Source of the DNA: Cristatella mucedo
Taxonomy: Eukaryota; Bryozoa; Phylactolaemata; Cristatellidae
Assembly: GCA_009760855.2 (NCBI GenBank)
Contig: WPIO01000005.1
Location: forward strand, 4,760,001 to 4,820,000
Direction of reading: 5' to 3'
DNA: 60,000 nt
In this document: in pieces, positions 46,441-58,626 of the stretch
Layout: the number at the start of each line of letters is the position of its first letter
Position numbering within the stretch: position 1 is the first letter of the stretch
Position numbers and translations under genes: made by a program
Notes under the pieces: generated by a model
Told to the model about the DNA's origin: nothing
What the model saw: only the letters and a program-made list of their open reading frames with translations
The model's database searches: none

Positions 46441-47100
46441 ACGAGGCGGGCTTGCCTGTGTTGAATCTTTATCTACTTGCTACCACTGAGCTGTCACAGT
46501 TCTGTTGGGCTGATTCTGCGTATAAGTTGGTACAATTTCGCGTATTCTCGCCCGATGAAAGAAACCCTCTGACTAAAGCAAATCTCGAGTGCTTGCCAAC
46601 AAGTTGTACGATGTGTAAAAAATTGTCTACCAACGGCGATTGTCAGATTACCCGACGTGCATTAGGTAGCGAAAAGGTCAAGATTCAAAGCCAATTTGGC
46701 TTATGATTCGTTAGGTCCAGATTCCCATTTACAAACTGAGTCCCAGATATGGTGGCAGAGGATAGGCGGACGTCGGGCAGTCAGACGTAGCCGATAGCCG
46801 GCAGTGCCGCCAGTCTTGTCGGTGAGGGAAGACTTGACAGGTGCCTCGAAGAGAATAGCCCGGATTAGCGCTCAGGTAAGATATGTCCTGTTTTAATGCT
46901 AGTTCCGTTATGATCGTAGCCACACAATACTGAAAGATGTGTTGCTATATTTTCAGGCTCCGTGTTTTCTATACCTGAAGCATTTTAAACTTCGTCGTTA
47001 ACATTCAGAAAAAATCCTTACTGGTTAATAGATATCATAATGTGAGTGACCTGCTATTGATAAATGAGCTCTAAGAAGCACAGATACCACGTCAAGGAAG
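46441..47100. other. Unassigned, with a repeated fragment
   Basis: 46570-46705 shares a stretch with 26070-25920 on the other strand (GDCQITRRALGSEKVKIQS against DCRMTLGTFGIDKVEIQS). No known family. The rest is unassigned. Confidence 0.35.
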
Positions 47101-47505
47101 CCATTTATTTACAAGTAGATTTGCAAACGACAGTGGACCATTACGGTTATCCATAACGTCCGTGCTTGAATAGCAAGTCCACGTTGGTAACTAAGGGCTG
47201 GAGATTTCTGAGATATGGAGGAATTCGTGTGCACACAATAATTTAACCAATTTAGAAAGTGCATCTGACAAGCCATTCGTATAGGTCGGTCTGAACCTTC
47301 GATGATTCTACATACGAATCCCATAACCTTTCATTATAACACATCACGAACCCCAAAATCTTTTAGCAGTGTATTTATCTGACTAATTTAGTGCGTGAGA
47401 GTTTCACCAACGTCAGTCTCAACAGAGCACTTTCAGAGAGGCTGTCATGAGAGCCACATCACTACAACTATGTAAACAGCATTTTCGCGCCGATTACGAA
47501 AAACA
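47101..47505 (-). other. Block beta, inverted copy
   Basis: Matches 21500-21780 in the opposite orientation. It follows LINE-B copy B2 in the same relative place that block beta has after alpha-prime. No coding signal. Confidence 0.45.
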
Positions 47506-47509
47506 GTAG

Positions 47510-49860
47510 AAGTAATGTAATGTAATGTTGATGAATCTCCGTCTGTAACTCATACAAAGTCATAAATACCATTGAGGTATTACGCAGGAGAGTTTTGTAT
47601 AGTGCACTCACAGCCTAAGCGACTTTCAGTAAGCATTCGGTAGCAAACCGGCTTCGTCTCAAGCAACAAAGAGAAAGTGGGAGGCATAGCGTCAGGAGAG
47701 CAAATGAGGTAGTGAGTAGGATGACAGTAGCAGCTCAGGACCGCTGAAAAGGATGAGCCATAGTTAGCAGTAGGAGAGTAGTTGTCGTTGCGTAAAAATT
47801 CTGGAAGCGAGTTCCACAGTCTTGGACCTACAAAGCTAAAGCTTCTGTCGCCAACGGTCTTTAAGCGTCGGAATGGGATCGCTAATTTGTTGTCCACACA
47901 GGACCTGAGAGCGCGAACGGGAAACTGATGCAGCAGTTCAGCTACGTGCGAAGGAGCCAAGTGTGGCGGGCCTTGTGGGTCAGCGTAAGAACCTTGCTCT
48001 GAATCCGTTGGTCAACCTGCATCCATCTTAGCTTTTTAGCAAAAGAGACACGTGCTCAAACTTCTGGGACTTTACGACTAGCCTTGCAGCCATATTCATA
48101 GTCAGCTGCAGTGGCCTAATCACTTTTTTGTAGCCCAGCCAATAAGGAATTGCAATTATATAGACGAGACACAACTAAGGAACTAGTTATTCTTTGCAAG
48201 CCACTGTGGAAGACAGCTCCTGATCTTGGATAGGGATCGGACGTGATGGCTAGCTGCAGAAGCAGTCTTCTTAATGAAGCTTTTAAAATTGAGGCAGTTG
48301 TCGAAAACGACACCTAAATTTTGAGCACGTGGAGATGGTCGCACAATACCATCACCTATTAGAAGAGCAAATCCCTTTAATCCAGCCACAAGCTTAGGGT
48401 GTCCTATGAGCAGTAGCTTGGTTTCACGTCATTTAATTTCAGGAACTTTTCCTACATCCAGGATCGAATATCCTCAAATCAAGCACTCAATTTTTTAGTT
48501 GCTGCAGCATATTCCGACGGTTTAAATAACAAATACAACGGAGTATCGTCAGGATTAAAGTGATATCCTATTTCGTTGGCCTTAATCCTTTTTCCCAGAA
48601 GTTGTGTATAAATGGAGAACAGCAAGGGACCGACTCCAGACCCTTGAGGGACTCCACAGGTGAGCTCTCTCGTGTGCGAGACCTGACCCCCACACGACAC
48701 GGATTGAACACGATCAGAGAAGTACGATTCAAGCCACGCCAGTGCTTTGTCGGCCAGATCAACTATTCGCCTCAATTGTTCGAGCAGAAAAACGCGATCA
48801 AAGGTGTGGAAGGCAGCAGACAGATCTAGCCGAGCTAAGGAAGTGACATTTCCGTCGTCGACACCACGCAGAATGTCATTGTTAACACGGAGGAGAGCAG
48901 TTTCAGTGGATTGCTGCCTCTGGATTCCTGATTGAAATGTTTCTGACATGTCATTCATTTCATCGTGTTAAACCTGCGGCTTAACAACAATTTTTTCAAG
49001 AATATTTGACAAGAAAGGAAGAAGGGAAACAGGGCGACAGTTTGTCAGGACCTCTCTGTCTCATCCAGGCTTTTTAAGTATGGGTCTAACAATCGCCGAT
49101 TTGAAGGACTTGGGGACGACCAATTTTCCCAGAGAAGCATTACAAATCTTGGTTATTGCAGGGCTAAGTTGGTATGATAGTGAAGACCACAGAGATACAG
49201 TCTTCAGGAGACGAGCTCATTTTGCTAGACCTTATTAAGGTAGCCACATCTCATGCAGGAACCTCGGACAACCTTTTAAGGAAGGTCACAATTTGTGGAA
49301 CTGCGATCGCTTTAGTCGGAGGTGTCTCAATGGGGCACGAATGTGCACAATTTTTTCAGTAAACAAGGCTAAACAATTTTCGGGTGAGCCCTTAATATCT
49401 GGGAAGTCGGATCTCACCGCATTGGCCAGTAAATAGTTTACTGTCTTATAAATCCGTTTAGGATCCGACTGGCAGGAATTCATCTTTCGGATGAAATAAA
49501 GGCTTGTTTTTTAAGCTTAGGGGTGTAAACCCGAAGGAATTCTTGGAAATTGACTAGATCTGCATCAGACTCAGATTTCTTGAAACGACGTTCAAGCCTG
49601 AGCTTAACCCGGCGCATCTTTAGGAGTTTTGTTGTAAATTGAAAGGAATCTCCATGACTTTGAACACGGATAGAATGAACGGAAGCATCCTTGTCAAGAG
49701 CACTCCTGAGTGTCGTGTTCATTTCATTAGTGAGGGTATCGAGGCTGCCTGTCGAGTCTGAATGCAGATCAAGAAGACCTGCATCACAAACAGATTTAAA
49801 AAACTTTTTTATGTCAATGCTTTGTAACTTACGTCGTTAGACAAAGTCAAATTACCCTGT
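47510..49860 (-). mobile_element. LINE-B copy B2, most complete copy
   Basis: Minus strand, from about 49860 to a GTAATGTAAT-type tail near 47515. The linker frames 49722-49480 and 49483-49286 nearly equal those of B1. Frame 48958-48479 is the reverse transcriptase core: RLDLSAAFHTFDRVFLLEQL, ELTCGVPQGSGVGPLLFSIY and FNPDDTPLYLLF with the DD pair. Frame 48389-48183 covers the thumb and 47960-47580 the C-terminal block (VGDRSFSFVGPRLWNSLPEF). Several stops and frameshifts show that it is inactive. I see no endonuclease domain, so it is truncated at its 5' end. Confidence 0.8.
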
Positions 49861-50521
49861 ACGTACAAGGGAGCAGGAACAGTAAACGAGACCGAACAAT
49901 GATAAAATAAACAAAACGGTGCCAGCTAAAATTCAATGCTTTCGTCGAGGCCTATGAGTTATTTGAATTTTGATATCAGCCTCCTAATATGCTTTTCTGT
50001 GGAAGCATTTAGGCTTCTAAAATTGCTCAGCTGTCATATTGACTGCGAGATAAGCAGTATCAAAAGGGTAAGGCAGTTGAGTCGATTTTACTAAAAGAGG
50101 CTAGTTGGTGGGTTTATAACAATAATAGTGATAATACATTTGATAAAGCACCCTCAGCGATCTCAATCTCTTTATCGGCGCTTTACGAATGCTGCAAAGA
50201 TAGTACGGTCGAATCGGATTTGGGCAGTCGTTTCTTATATTTCCAGGTAAGTGTCGATTCAACAAGTGAATGACTGGTTTGCGGGAATCGGCATTCAAGT
50301 GGTACGGTGGTGCGACAGCAATCTCGGAAGCCGGATACGTTTTTGTTAAGCTACAATAGCGTTCGACCGTGCTCTTGCCTCCCCTTTACTGCGACTTCCG
50401 ATTAGGGCGTAACTTGAAAGCCCCGAGCTTCTGGCGCCGTGAAGTAGCAAATCCAAATCGGCGGCCGTGGCCGCCCTTGCTCGGATCAGCTGGTGCTCGC
50501 GACTACCGAATCGAGCAGTTT
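49861..50521 (-). other. Block alpha, inverted copy with LINE-A tail
   Basis: Mirror of 17341-17960. The frame 50528-50346 has SREHQLIRARAATAADLDLL and HGARSSGLSSYALIGSRSK. It contains the LINE-A tail at 50105-50195 (minus). Confidence 0.5.
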
Positions 50522-50770
50522 GATGCATTCCCAGATTGTGCTAACCAGCCACTGAGTCGTCCGAGCAGCTGCCGCTGGTCCGAAGGTTGGCAAGTCGGCT
50601 GCAATCCTGCAGATCTTCAATCCTTCAGCGACTACGAACCTCATGGCGAGAGTCACGTTACCGCATCCATAACAGACGGCCGAGTCAGTGTGGCTCTTGA
50701 TTTTGGCATCACAAACTTAGCGAGCGGGGAGACAAAGCTGGATGTGAGGGGTGGTGGAAACTGGATATAG
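50522..50770 (+). other. Short open frame of unknown kind
   Basis: The end of the plus-strand frame 50369-50770 reads GESHVTASITDGRVSVALDF and then GITNLASGETKLDV. This looks protein-like (alternating hydrophobic, beta-type). It lies between block alpha and a worn LINE-A. No family is recognised and no second copy is seen, so it may equally be chance. Confidence 0.2.
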
Positions 50771-51655
50771 GGTATCGCTTGTCATAAGGCATGTGGCCTC
50801 AGATTTAATTGGCGTACCAGCTTATCTCTTGCTGCATATGCACGAAATCATGGTGTCCTCTTTCAAAGTGACTTTTCAGTAGACGATCCCACATGGCCCA
50901 CAGTCAAGTCAGCGTACTATCAGATACACCACATAGGTCAAATTTGGGCTTTCTTAGACAGGGATGGGATGCTATAGCTAAATTGGTTGCAGCCATTTGA
51001 GATATCCATTTTCGACGACTGTACAGTTGTCTCAAAACTCAGCAGCACGGTCTGTCTGTCGGGAGCGTCTCGTCATATCTTACCGGCTCTAGCCTGCCTG
51101 CACTAGCTCTAGTTCAAGAACTAATCGATTTTAACGTTCAGTCACTTACTTTTAGATACCTCCAATGTCTGGCTCCTAAATAGCTACCAGACCTACGTAC
51201 CCACTAGGCAAGGCCTCACACGCTTCTTTTCTGAATCAAATCCTTTGAGATACAAATCACGTGAACCTCAAACACTTTGGAGACCTTTGTTTTGTTCCCA
51301 TGCTCTCAAGGCGTGGAGCCCACTGCCGACTGACGTCGTGACATCCCTTCGTTGACAGCATTTGAAAAGAAGCCAACGTGGCATTTATATATCCCAGTAC
51401 TTAGCAATTTTTAATTCTTAATCCTTGTAATTCAATGACTTTTTTCTAACGCACGCTTACATTGTGCAGGCTGCCACTAACCGTATTTAAATGCTCACCC
51501 GGTGCTTGTGACCTCTAACAATGGTCCGCTTGTTGATGTTACTCATTGTACTACTAACGTTCAATCATGCTTTCTTTATATGGTACACAAAGTGCGTAGA
51601 AAGAGAAGTAGTAAATATCAACGCTCTACTAATTGATTATCATTAATTAAACATT
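50771..51655 (+). mobile_element. LINE-A copy A8, heavily worn
   Basis: Plus strand. The translation in shifting frames recalls other copies: HGVLFQSDFSVDD and TVKSAYYQIHHIGQI, then the C-terminal region and a 3' untranslated part with GTGCAGGCTGCCACTAACCG. The hairpin is barely visible. It is the oldest-looking LINE-A here. Confidence 0.55.
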
Positions 51656-53085
51656 CCTCCTTTGATCTTGTTTGAGGGTATTCTAACACGAATTTATTTC
51701 AAGAATGACTTCCGGTACATCGAAAGTCACAGAGCGGCTGCCAGTGAGCCGACTGATAGTAAGCCGCGTTATTCTCATACAAAGCAATGTTATAACTACT
51801 GTCCGAGAATGCACCCAGTTGGCACTTGAGAACGGCGCTAGCAGACGACCCTGCAAAGGGAAGCAGCCAGCGCGTTCCTGAACACTATATCATTACAACC
51901 CGCCGTGCTGCCGGAGCGGCGCCCCTTCAAAGTGGACGTTGCTCCAAGGTCGACGTCCCTCGGGTGGGCTCTTCTTGAGGAACGCACTTGCATTTAGAGT
52001 TTCCGGCGGGTCTGCTCGCGGTCCTTTGAGGTGCACTGAAGCGCTGAAGCGGCTGCTAGGCTAGCAGACTCACCGATAGAATCCACGCATTCTCTCTCAG
52101 CGGCTCGCGAGCGACCGCGCGCCCACCGCTGGCGCCAGAGCCGCTACATAAGCTACGCGACCTGCACAAGCGCCCGTGCGACAGGTCGCTGCCCCTCGAC
52201 CTTTGACCGGGCGGAGAAGCGTAGCTAGCCAGAGGTCTGGCCGAAAATGCCCGCTGAGTTAGCGACCCCACCGGGTTCAGCGGCCATTGTGGGGCAACCG
52301 TTCTCTGACGATTTAGCCGGCGTCCGGTCTGAAGGCACATCGAGCATCAACCACTTTCTGGCTCAAACTGGCTGGGGCAGACGCCAGTGGAGTTCGTCGT
52401 GAACGATGCACCGGTCGCTGAATGAGTGTCTAACCGGCTGTTGAAAAGAGCCCAGGCAACCTATTCACCACCTTGGGGCCTCGCACAATTCGGATATCCC
52501 TGTCGAATTTTATAATTTCGAGAGACCCGGGCTTTAAGGGAAACTGAACTAAGGCCGGCGGCGCTACGCCGTGCGCGAGCTGTAGGCGATGAGTCGCGCT
52601 ACGGCGTGCAACGCATCGGCCCAACGAAGAGTCGCCGCGTATGAGAGAGCCGGAAGTCTCTGAGAAATCGGTCGCTCGAGGTGCAGCCGCCGCTGGGGCG
52701 CTCGAGTGTCCTTCTAAAGCTGCGGCCAACAGGATCGCATCCGTCGGACTTGCGTACTACAAACATCCTTTTCTCACCCTTGCCGCCATGGAGCTGTGAC
52801 GGACTCGCTCGGGCACGCCCATCACGCGAGCGCACGGCCCGTCGACGTCCGACAGGCCTGCAGAGCTAGACCGTAGTCGAAAGTCGCAGTGCACGCACTG
52901 ATGGATGCGGCAAGCGTCAGCATTGAGCACTATTCACCGCATTGGCAGGTCTGAACATCAAACGACAGCGGCTTCGACGTTAGCAACGAGCTGGCTCGCT
53001 GCGGAAAGTAGCTTCTTGACTTAAATCCAACGGGATGATCGGGCTGCCATAGGTTAAGGGGAGCGATAGACAAAGACTAAGAAAG
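51656..53085. other. GC-rich unassigned region upstream of F unit a
   Basis: Frames on both strands (52340-52056, 52729-52430 and 52835-52599 minus; 52681-52869 plus) overlap and have no motifs. I see no repeat relation to other parts of the window. Confidence 0.25.
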
Positions 53086-53089
53086 TGTG

Positions 53090-53211
53090 AGAAGGAAACA
53101 GCTAGAGATAGAGAGAGAGAGCGAGAGAGATAGATAGAGAAAGAGAGAGAGAGAGATAGAGACAGAGAGAGACAGAGAGAGAGAGACAGAGAGAGAGAGA
53201 GAGACAGAAAG

Positions 53212-53263
<52 letters not shown>

Positions 53264-53275
53264 TGAAAAAGAAAT
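53090..53275. repeat. GA-rich microsatellite
   Basis: About 185 bases of GA, GACA and GATA units. The Ser/Leu frames on the minus strand are repeat translations. Confidence 0.9.
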
Positions 53276-53639
53276 AGATATTCGCCTGGTGTGACCGCAT
53301 GCAGCTCGAAAGGAATCCGGACCTTGCGCCGCAGCTGCACACCGTGGTCTGTTTACCCACACACGCCCATATAGTGACGCACGATGCAACTGACACATCA
53401 AATAAGGGCCCGGAAAGCTTAAGATTCGCTCTTACATGAGCTCCCAGCAGCATATGGGCGGTAAAACATCCTTTGGCAGGTGTGCGCTTAATAACGACGA
53501 TCGGCTGCAGCCTGGACGGCAGCAAAACGCACTCGGTCAGGAAGGCATTCGGCTCGCAGCTCGCTCGTCCCCATGCGGAAACTAGCGGTTCGCCTCAACT
53601 GGCTAAACAGCTGCTTTTGCTAACTAAATAAAGGTTGTA
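53276..53639. other. Unassigned sequence
   Basis: No gene or repeat recognised. The minus-strand frame 53525-52980 runs through the microsatellite and is not a credible gene. Confidence 0.25.
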
Positions 53640-55280
53640 CATGTATGACTAACTTTAAGCGAGGACAAGAATATTCACTTGAAAAATCGCCCCTTTCGCC
53701 GGCCGCAGACTTCCGGTCGCATTCCACTTAATTAGAGCGGATTGCTTCCGATTTCGGTAATTCGCTGCAACAGCAGCCTCTCCGCCGTCCGTAGTGCACG
53801 GTCGAGCGTCGCCGGCCGAGCGTGTGCAGGCGTACAGCAGCTCCGTCCGCCATTGTCCGCTCTTCTTGGCACGCGAGACGAACGCTAAGCGACTTCACTT
53901 TAAGCTGTGCCCTCGCACCGCTCGCTCTTAGTGACGCGGCGATTGTGCGCGAGCTCTGAAGCATTAGTATTCGTGCCGTCCGCGCACGCCTCGGCATCAC
54001 GCGATGAAGGTTAGAGCAAAGTATCGCGCCGCTCGCACGTGGCGGCTGTTGAGGAAGAGCCGCTGTTTGACTCGCTCGTGCACCGCCGCTCTCTTCCGCT
54101 CGCTTCTCCCCGTCGTCGATAGTGGCCATTTCCGTTCGAGCGTGAGTGCAATCGCTGGAACCGCGGGCTGACGGGGAGCTACGGCGCGCGGTCTGCATGT
54201 TGGAAATCGCTGAGCATCCGGGTGCGTGCGGGCGAAATGGCGGGGAGGCTCGACTGTGAAGAAAATGCGAGTGGTGGTGAATTGGAACCTTGCCGCTCCG
54301 CAACCAAAGCTCGAGCCGGCATGAGCTTTTTCGTTCTTTCTGCGCGATATCCATGCATCGCCTGGGCGTAAGTACAAATACTCGGGCTCACTAGGTGGGT
54401 CAGCCTCGTGGGCATTTTGCAGAAGCCTTCAGCTATTCGAAGACGGGCATCAGGCAAGAACCTGTCCCTGTGCCACCGTAGAAGACGCGGTATTAGGCAC
54501 GAACGTTTCTCAGCGCCGGCGGCAACCTTGGCAGTCTACCGAGGTCTGCAAGCTTATAAAGCCGCAGTCGCGAGCAGAGCGACAGACTCACGCCGCGAGT
54601 TGCTGCACGCGTTCGTCACGCCGCTCTGGCAGCCGACAGTCTGACCGCTGGGCAGCGTCTGGCGAGCTAGGCAAGTCGTCCCGTCGTCGGCGATTTTGCA
54701 GAGCATTCCCCGGAACTGACGCGCAGCTAACCTATTAGCTCACACCGGAGGCTCCTGCTGCGGTCGATCCCGGGAAGAGAAATCACGCAGGAAATCCCCC
54801 GATGGATATTTCGGCGACCCAACAGCGACAGTGGTGGCGTGTCACTTGTTTGGGCACAGCGGGCGTGGAATGAGCCGGCTCTATGGTCAGTTCAGGCGAA
54901 ATTGTCGGACAAACGAGCCAATCCACCGGGGAAGCCCGGAATTATTTCCAGTGCGGCGAGGGGGGATCGCCTATCTTCGTCGCTGGCGGGATTGCCTGCC
55001 TTAGTAGCCACTGTCGTCGCAGCTGTCATGCTAGGATATATAAGGTAACGACCGCCGGCATTGGACGGCAGCAGGTCTACGTGATCCAGCGATCAACTGT
55101 GCCAGCTCTCGGTGCCTGCGAGCCCACCAAGTGCCCCCTTGCCTCGTCGCTTGCGTCAGAAGACGGATGTAAGTATTGTCAATCGACATGCTGCAACGTG
55201 TGCGAGAGACGCATGCACGTGCCTGCAAATAGGGTTCATCAGTAGGTCGTTGCCGCAAGTGACGAATCGTGGTAAGCAAC
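53640..55280 (+). pseudogene. F unit a, the longest F copy
   Basis: The reference copy for F. It has an ATG at 54009 (MKVRAKYRAA) and another at 54237. The second gives MAGRLDCEENASGGELEPC, then ATKARAGMSFFVLSARYPCI, and reaches a GTAAGT donor at about 54368. A TATAAA at 54555-54560 lies further in and could serve a second start. After the acceptor ATTTCCAG the frame 54839-55048 has LAGLPALVATVVAAVMLGYI, a likely membrane span, ending at a stop. Frame 54883-55245 reads GRQQVYVIQRSTVPALGACE up to a GTAAGT donor (55170). Which exons are truly used is unknown, so I rate it as a candidate gene or pseudogene. Confidence 0.35.
54555..54560 (+). promoter_or_regulatory. Possible TATA box in F unit a
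   Basis: TATAAA in GC-rich surroundings. The match is degraded in unit c (TACAAA) and not obvious in unit b, so support is weak. Confidence 0.25.
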
Positions 55281-55307
55281 TGGAAGAAGACATAAATAAG
55301 CTAAAGT

Positions 55308-56338
55308 AATAATAATAATAATTCACTTGATAAAGCGCCCTCAGAGAACTTAATCTCTCTCTAGGCGCTTTACATTTTCTGCAAAGTGAAATGCCATTGA
55401 ATAGTAAGTAAAATCATGCTTGAAAAAAACAAACGAAATGAATAATATGGTTAGGGGTGACATGCACAGGGTCAGCATGCAAATGTGGTTAGTGGCAGCA
55501 TGCACAGTGTCAGCACGCATAAGCACGCGAAGGACGAATCACAGGGACCCACTAAATGCTGTCCTAAATAGGTGTTTTTAGGTTCCTTTTAAATGTGGTC
55601 AGGTCAGGGAATGTTCTGACGCAGGTCGGGGGGGGGGGAGTTCCAGGCTTTGGGAGCATATGAACTAAATGCACGGTCTCCAAGGGATTTAAGATTTGTA
55701 CGAGGTATTTCTAGACTTTTGGATTCCAGATAGGCTGGAGCCATAGAATGAAGGGACCTAAAAGTGAGCGACAAAACCTTGAATTCAATCCGTTGCTTGA
55801 CTGGTAGCCAGTGCAGGTCGGCGAGAAGTGGTGTGACGTGGCAACCGCGACGCTCACGACAGAGAAGCCTAGCTGCGGAGTTTCGCAGTGTCTGTAATTG
55901 CCTGATCGCAGATGTCGGAAGGCCAGTAAGCAGTGAATTGCAGAAGCCGAGACGAGATGTCACAAATGCATGGACCAACTTATGCGTGGTATCCTTATCT
56001 AAACAAGCCCGAATTTTAGCAATGTTATGAAGCTGAGAATAGGCAGATTTGACTGTGTAGCTGATATGGTCGTCTAACGAGAGGTCACTTTGGAACATGA
56101 CACCTAGATTTCGAGCTGATTCAACTGGAGATATGCTGGCAGAGCCAGTTTTGGGAGTCAGCCTGTCCAATCTCTGGATCACACTGGGTTTGCCCATAAC
56201 TAGTAAGTTAGTTTTATCATCGTTAAGTTTTAGAAAACTTGCTGCCATCCATGTGCGGATGTCATCAATGCATGCAGCTAGTGAGTTTAGAGAATTTGAG
56301 GTGCTCGAAGGCTGGGAGGGATCAAAGCAAAGGTACCG
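55308..56338 (-). mobile_element. LINE-A copy A9, 5'-truncated
   Basis: Minus strand. It has a TAA tail (55308-55325), a hairpin (55336-55372), a 3' untranslated part and a frame 56389-55604. The frame contains [54 protein letters not shown] and [17 protein letters not shown]. It is absent at the same place in module f, so it inserted after modules f and a separated. Confidence 0.75.
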
Positions 56339-56389
56339 TAGCAGTGCGTCTTCACATTTAATCGGCTGGCCATTGTCTTTCTTTATCAT

Positions 56390-58193
56390 TATAATGATAA
56401 TACATTTGATATAGCGCTCTCAGAAAACTCAATCTCTTTCTAGGTTCTTTGCATTTGCTGAAAAGGAAGCACAATTGAAAGTTTAGTGTGGCGAGCGCAC
56501 AAAACAACAAGAATTACATGGTTAACGGTGACATGCACAGGGTCAGCATGCAAGTACGGTTACTGGCAGCATGCAGAGTGCCAGCACACATAAATACATA
56601 AAGGTCGAATCACAAGGTCCCACTAATTGCTTTCATACATAGATGCGTTTTAGTTGTTTTTAAATGCGGTCAAGTCAGGAGATGTCGTGATGCAAGTCGG
56701 AAGTGATTTCCAGACTTTGGGAGCTAACGAACTAAAGATATGGTATTTAAAGGATTTAATTTTGTATGTGTAAAATATATATATAAGGCATAAGTAAACG
56801 ATTGGATTACGAAAAGCAGGTGATACGATGCTTAGCCTGGTGGGGGAGTAGATCTGATAAGTAGGCTAGAGCCAAAGAATGAAGTGAGCTAAAAGTGAGT
56901 GACAGAACATTGAAGTCGATGCTTTGCTTGACAGGGAGCCATTGCAGGTCGGCGAGAAGTTGAGATGTCGCAACTGCGAAGCTCACTAAAGACAAGCCAA
57001 GCTACAGACTTGTGCACCAGCTGTAAGAGCCTGAGTGCATAGGCCGGTAGACCACTAACAAGTGAGTTACAGAAGTCAAGAGACGAGATGTCACAAATGC
57101 ATGGACCTATTTAGATGTGGTATTCCGGTCTCATCAAGCCCAAAATTTAGCATTGTTATGTAGCTAAAAGTAGGCAGGCTTGACCGTGGAGCTGATGTGG
57201 TCGTCTAATGAAAGGTCACCTTGAAACACAAAACCTAGATTTCGCATAGATTTAACAGTACCCGTGCTGGCAGAGTTGACTTTGAGAGTTACCGTTTCCA
57301 ATTTTTGAATCAAACTTGGTTTGCTGCGAACTAGCAGTTGATTTTTATTATCATTCAATTTAAGAACGTTTGCTGCCATCCATAAGCGGATGTAATCAAC
57401 ACATGCAGCAAGGGAAGTGAGAGAATTTTACATGCTGAAGGGATGGGAGGGATCACAGCAACGTTACAACGTAGCGTCATCTGCATAGAAGTGAAAGCCT
57501 AGAATGTGTTTGGCAATCATATTGGCCAGATGAAAAGCATAAACTGTGAAAAGAACTGGACCAAGCATAGGTCCCTGCAGTACTCAAGATTTCAGAGGTT
57601 TTTCGGATGATCTTTGTCCCTGCCTATCAATACTCTGGAGTTTCCCACTGAGATAGGACCTGAACCGCTGCATTGCAGTAACAGTGACGCTCAGACGAGA
57701 TGAAAGCTCAAGAATCACTTTGTGGTCAATAGCATTAACAGCTCCCGAAAGATTTAACAGAGCGAGCAGAGAGGCTAAACCTAAATCTGCCTTCCTAAGT
57801 AGGTCTTCATACACCGTAGCAATGCTGACTCTGTGGAGTAATTGGCTCTAATATATACTAATAAATCTCTAATATATCTAATTAATACCAGACTGAAACT
57901 TACCAGCGAAGTTTCAATAAATGAATTTAGCTGGTTAAGACTCGCTCCAATGTCTTTGATATGAATGGTAGAATTGAGTTATGGCGATAGTTACTCTAGT
58001 TCTCTCGTTATAATGTTGCTTTTTTAAATGGTCTCCTTACTACAGCCTTTTTGGAAGGTCCTCGGACATGACCCGAGGCTAACAACATATTTATAATTTA
58101 ATGTATGCATGGCAGTATCAGATCAATACAAAGCAGGAAAGTTGGAATAGAGTCGAGAGGACTAGCTATATTTTTAGTTTGGGATATGAGTAA

Positions 58194-58195
<2 letters not shown>
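56390..58195 (-). mobile_element. LINE-A copy A10, longer and older
   Basis: Minus strand, same place and orientation as A1 in module f. Fragments of reverse transcriptase are visible at 57814-57584 (LLALLNLSGAVNAIDHKVI). The thumb region is at 57379-57164 (NLGFVFQGDLSLDDHISSTV) and the C-terminal part at 56995-56807. Stops break all of these. It is followed by the tetranucleotide repeats. Confidence 0.7.
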
Positions 58196-58225
<30 letters not shown>

Positions 58226-58479
58226 GGTGGCAGCGTCCTCCTGGAATCGTGTTCAAGATAGATAGATGAGCTGGCAGCATCCCCCTGGAATCATGTTCCT
58301 TAATTGCATGCAACACCTCAATTTTTACAATCTAGGAGGTCACTAGTGATCACGTCCTGAAGTCTATCTATATACCTAAATACCCACCTACATACCTACT
58401 ACCTACCTACCTACCTACCTACCTACCTAACTACCTACCTACCTACCCACCAATCTATCTATCTATCTACCTATCTATC

Positions 58480-58510
<31 letters not shown>

Positions 58511-58591
58511 CTATCTATGTATCTATCTGTCTATAATTCGGTCTATCTATCTATCTATCTATCTATCTACCCGTCTATCTATCTATCCGTC

Positions 58592-58622
<31 letters not shown>

Positions 58623-58626
58623 TCAT
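58196..58626. repeat. (GATA)n, (CTAC)n and (CTAT)n microsatellites
   Basis: GATA repeats at 58196-58224 are followed by a short duplication (GGCAGCGTCCTCCTGGAATC and a near copy about 43 bases later). CTAC repeats lie at about 58380-58450, then CTAT repeats to about 58626. The CTAT part occupies the place of 2277-2446 in module f. Confidence 0.9.
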
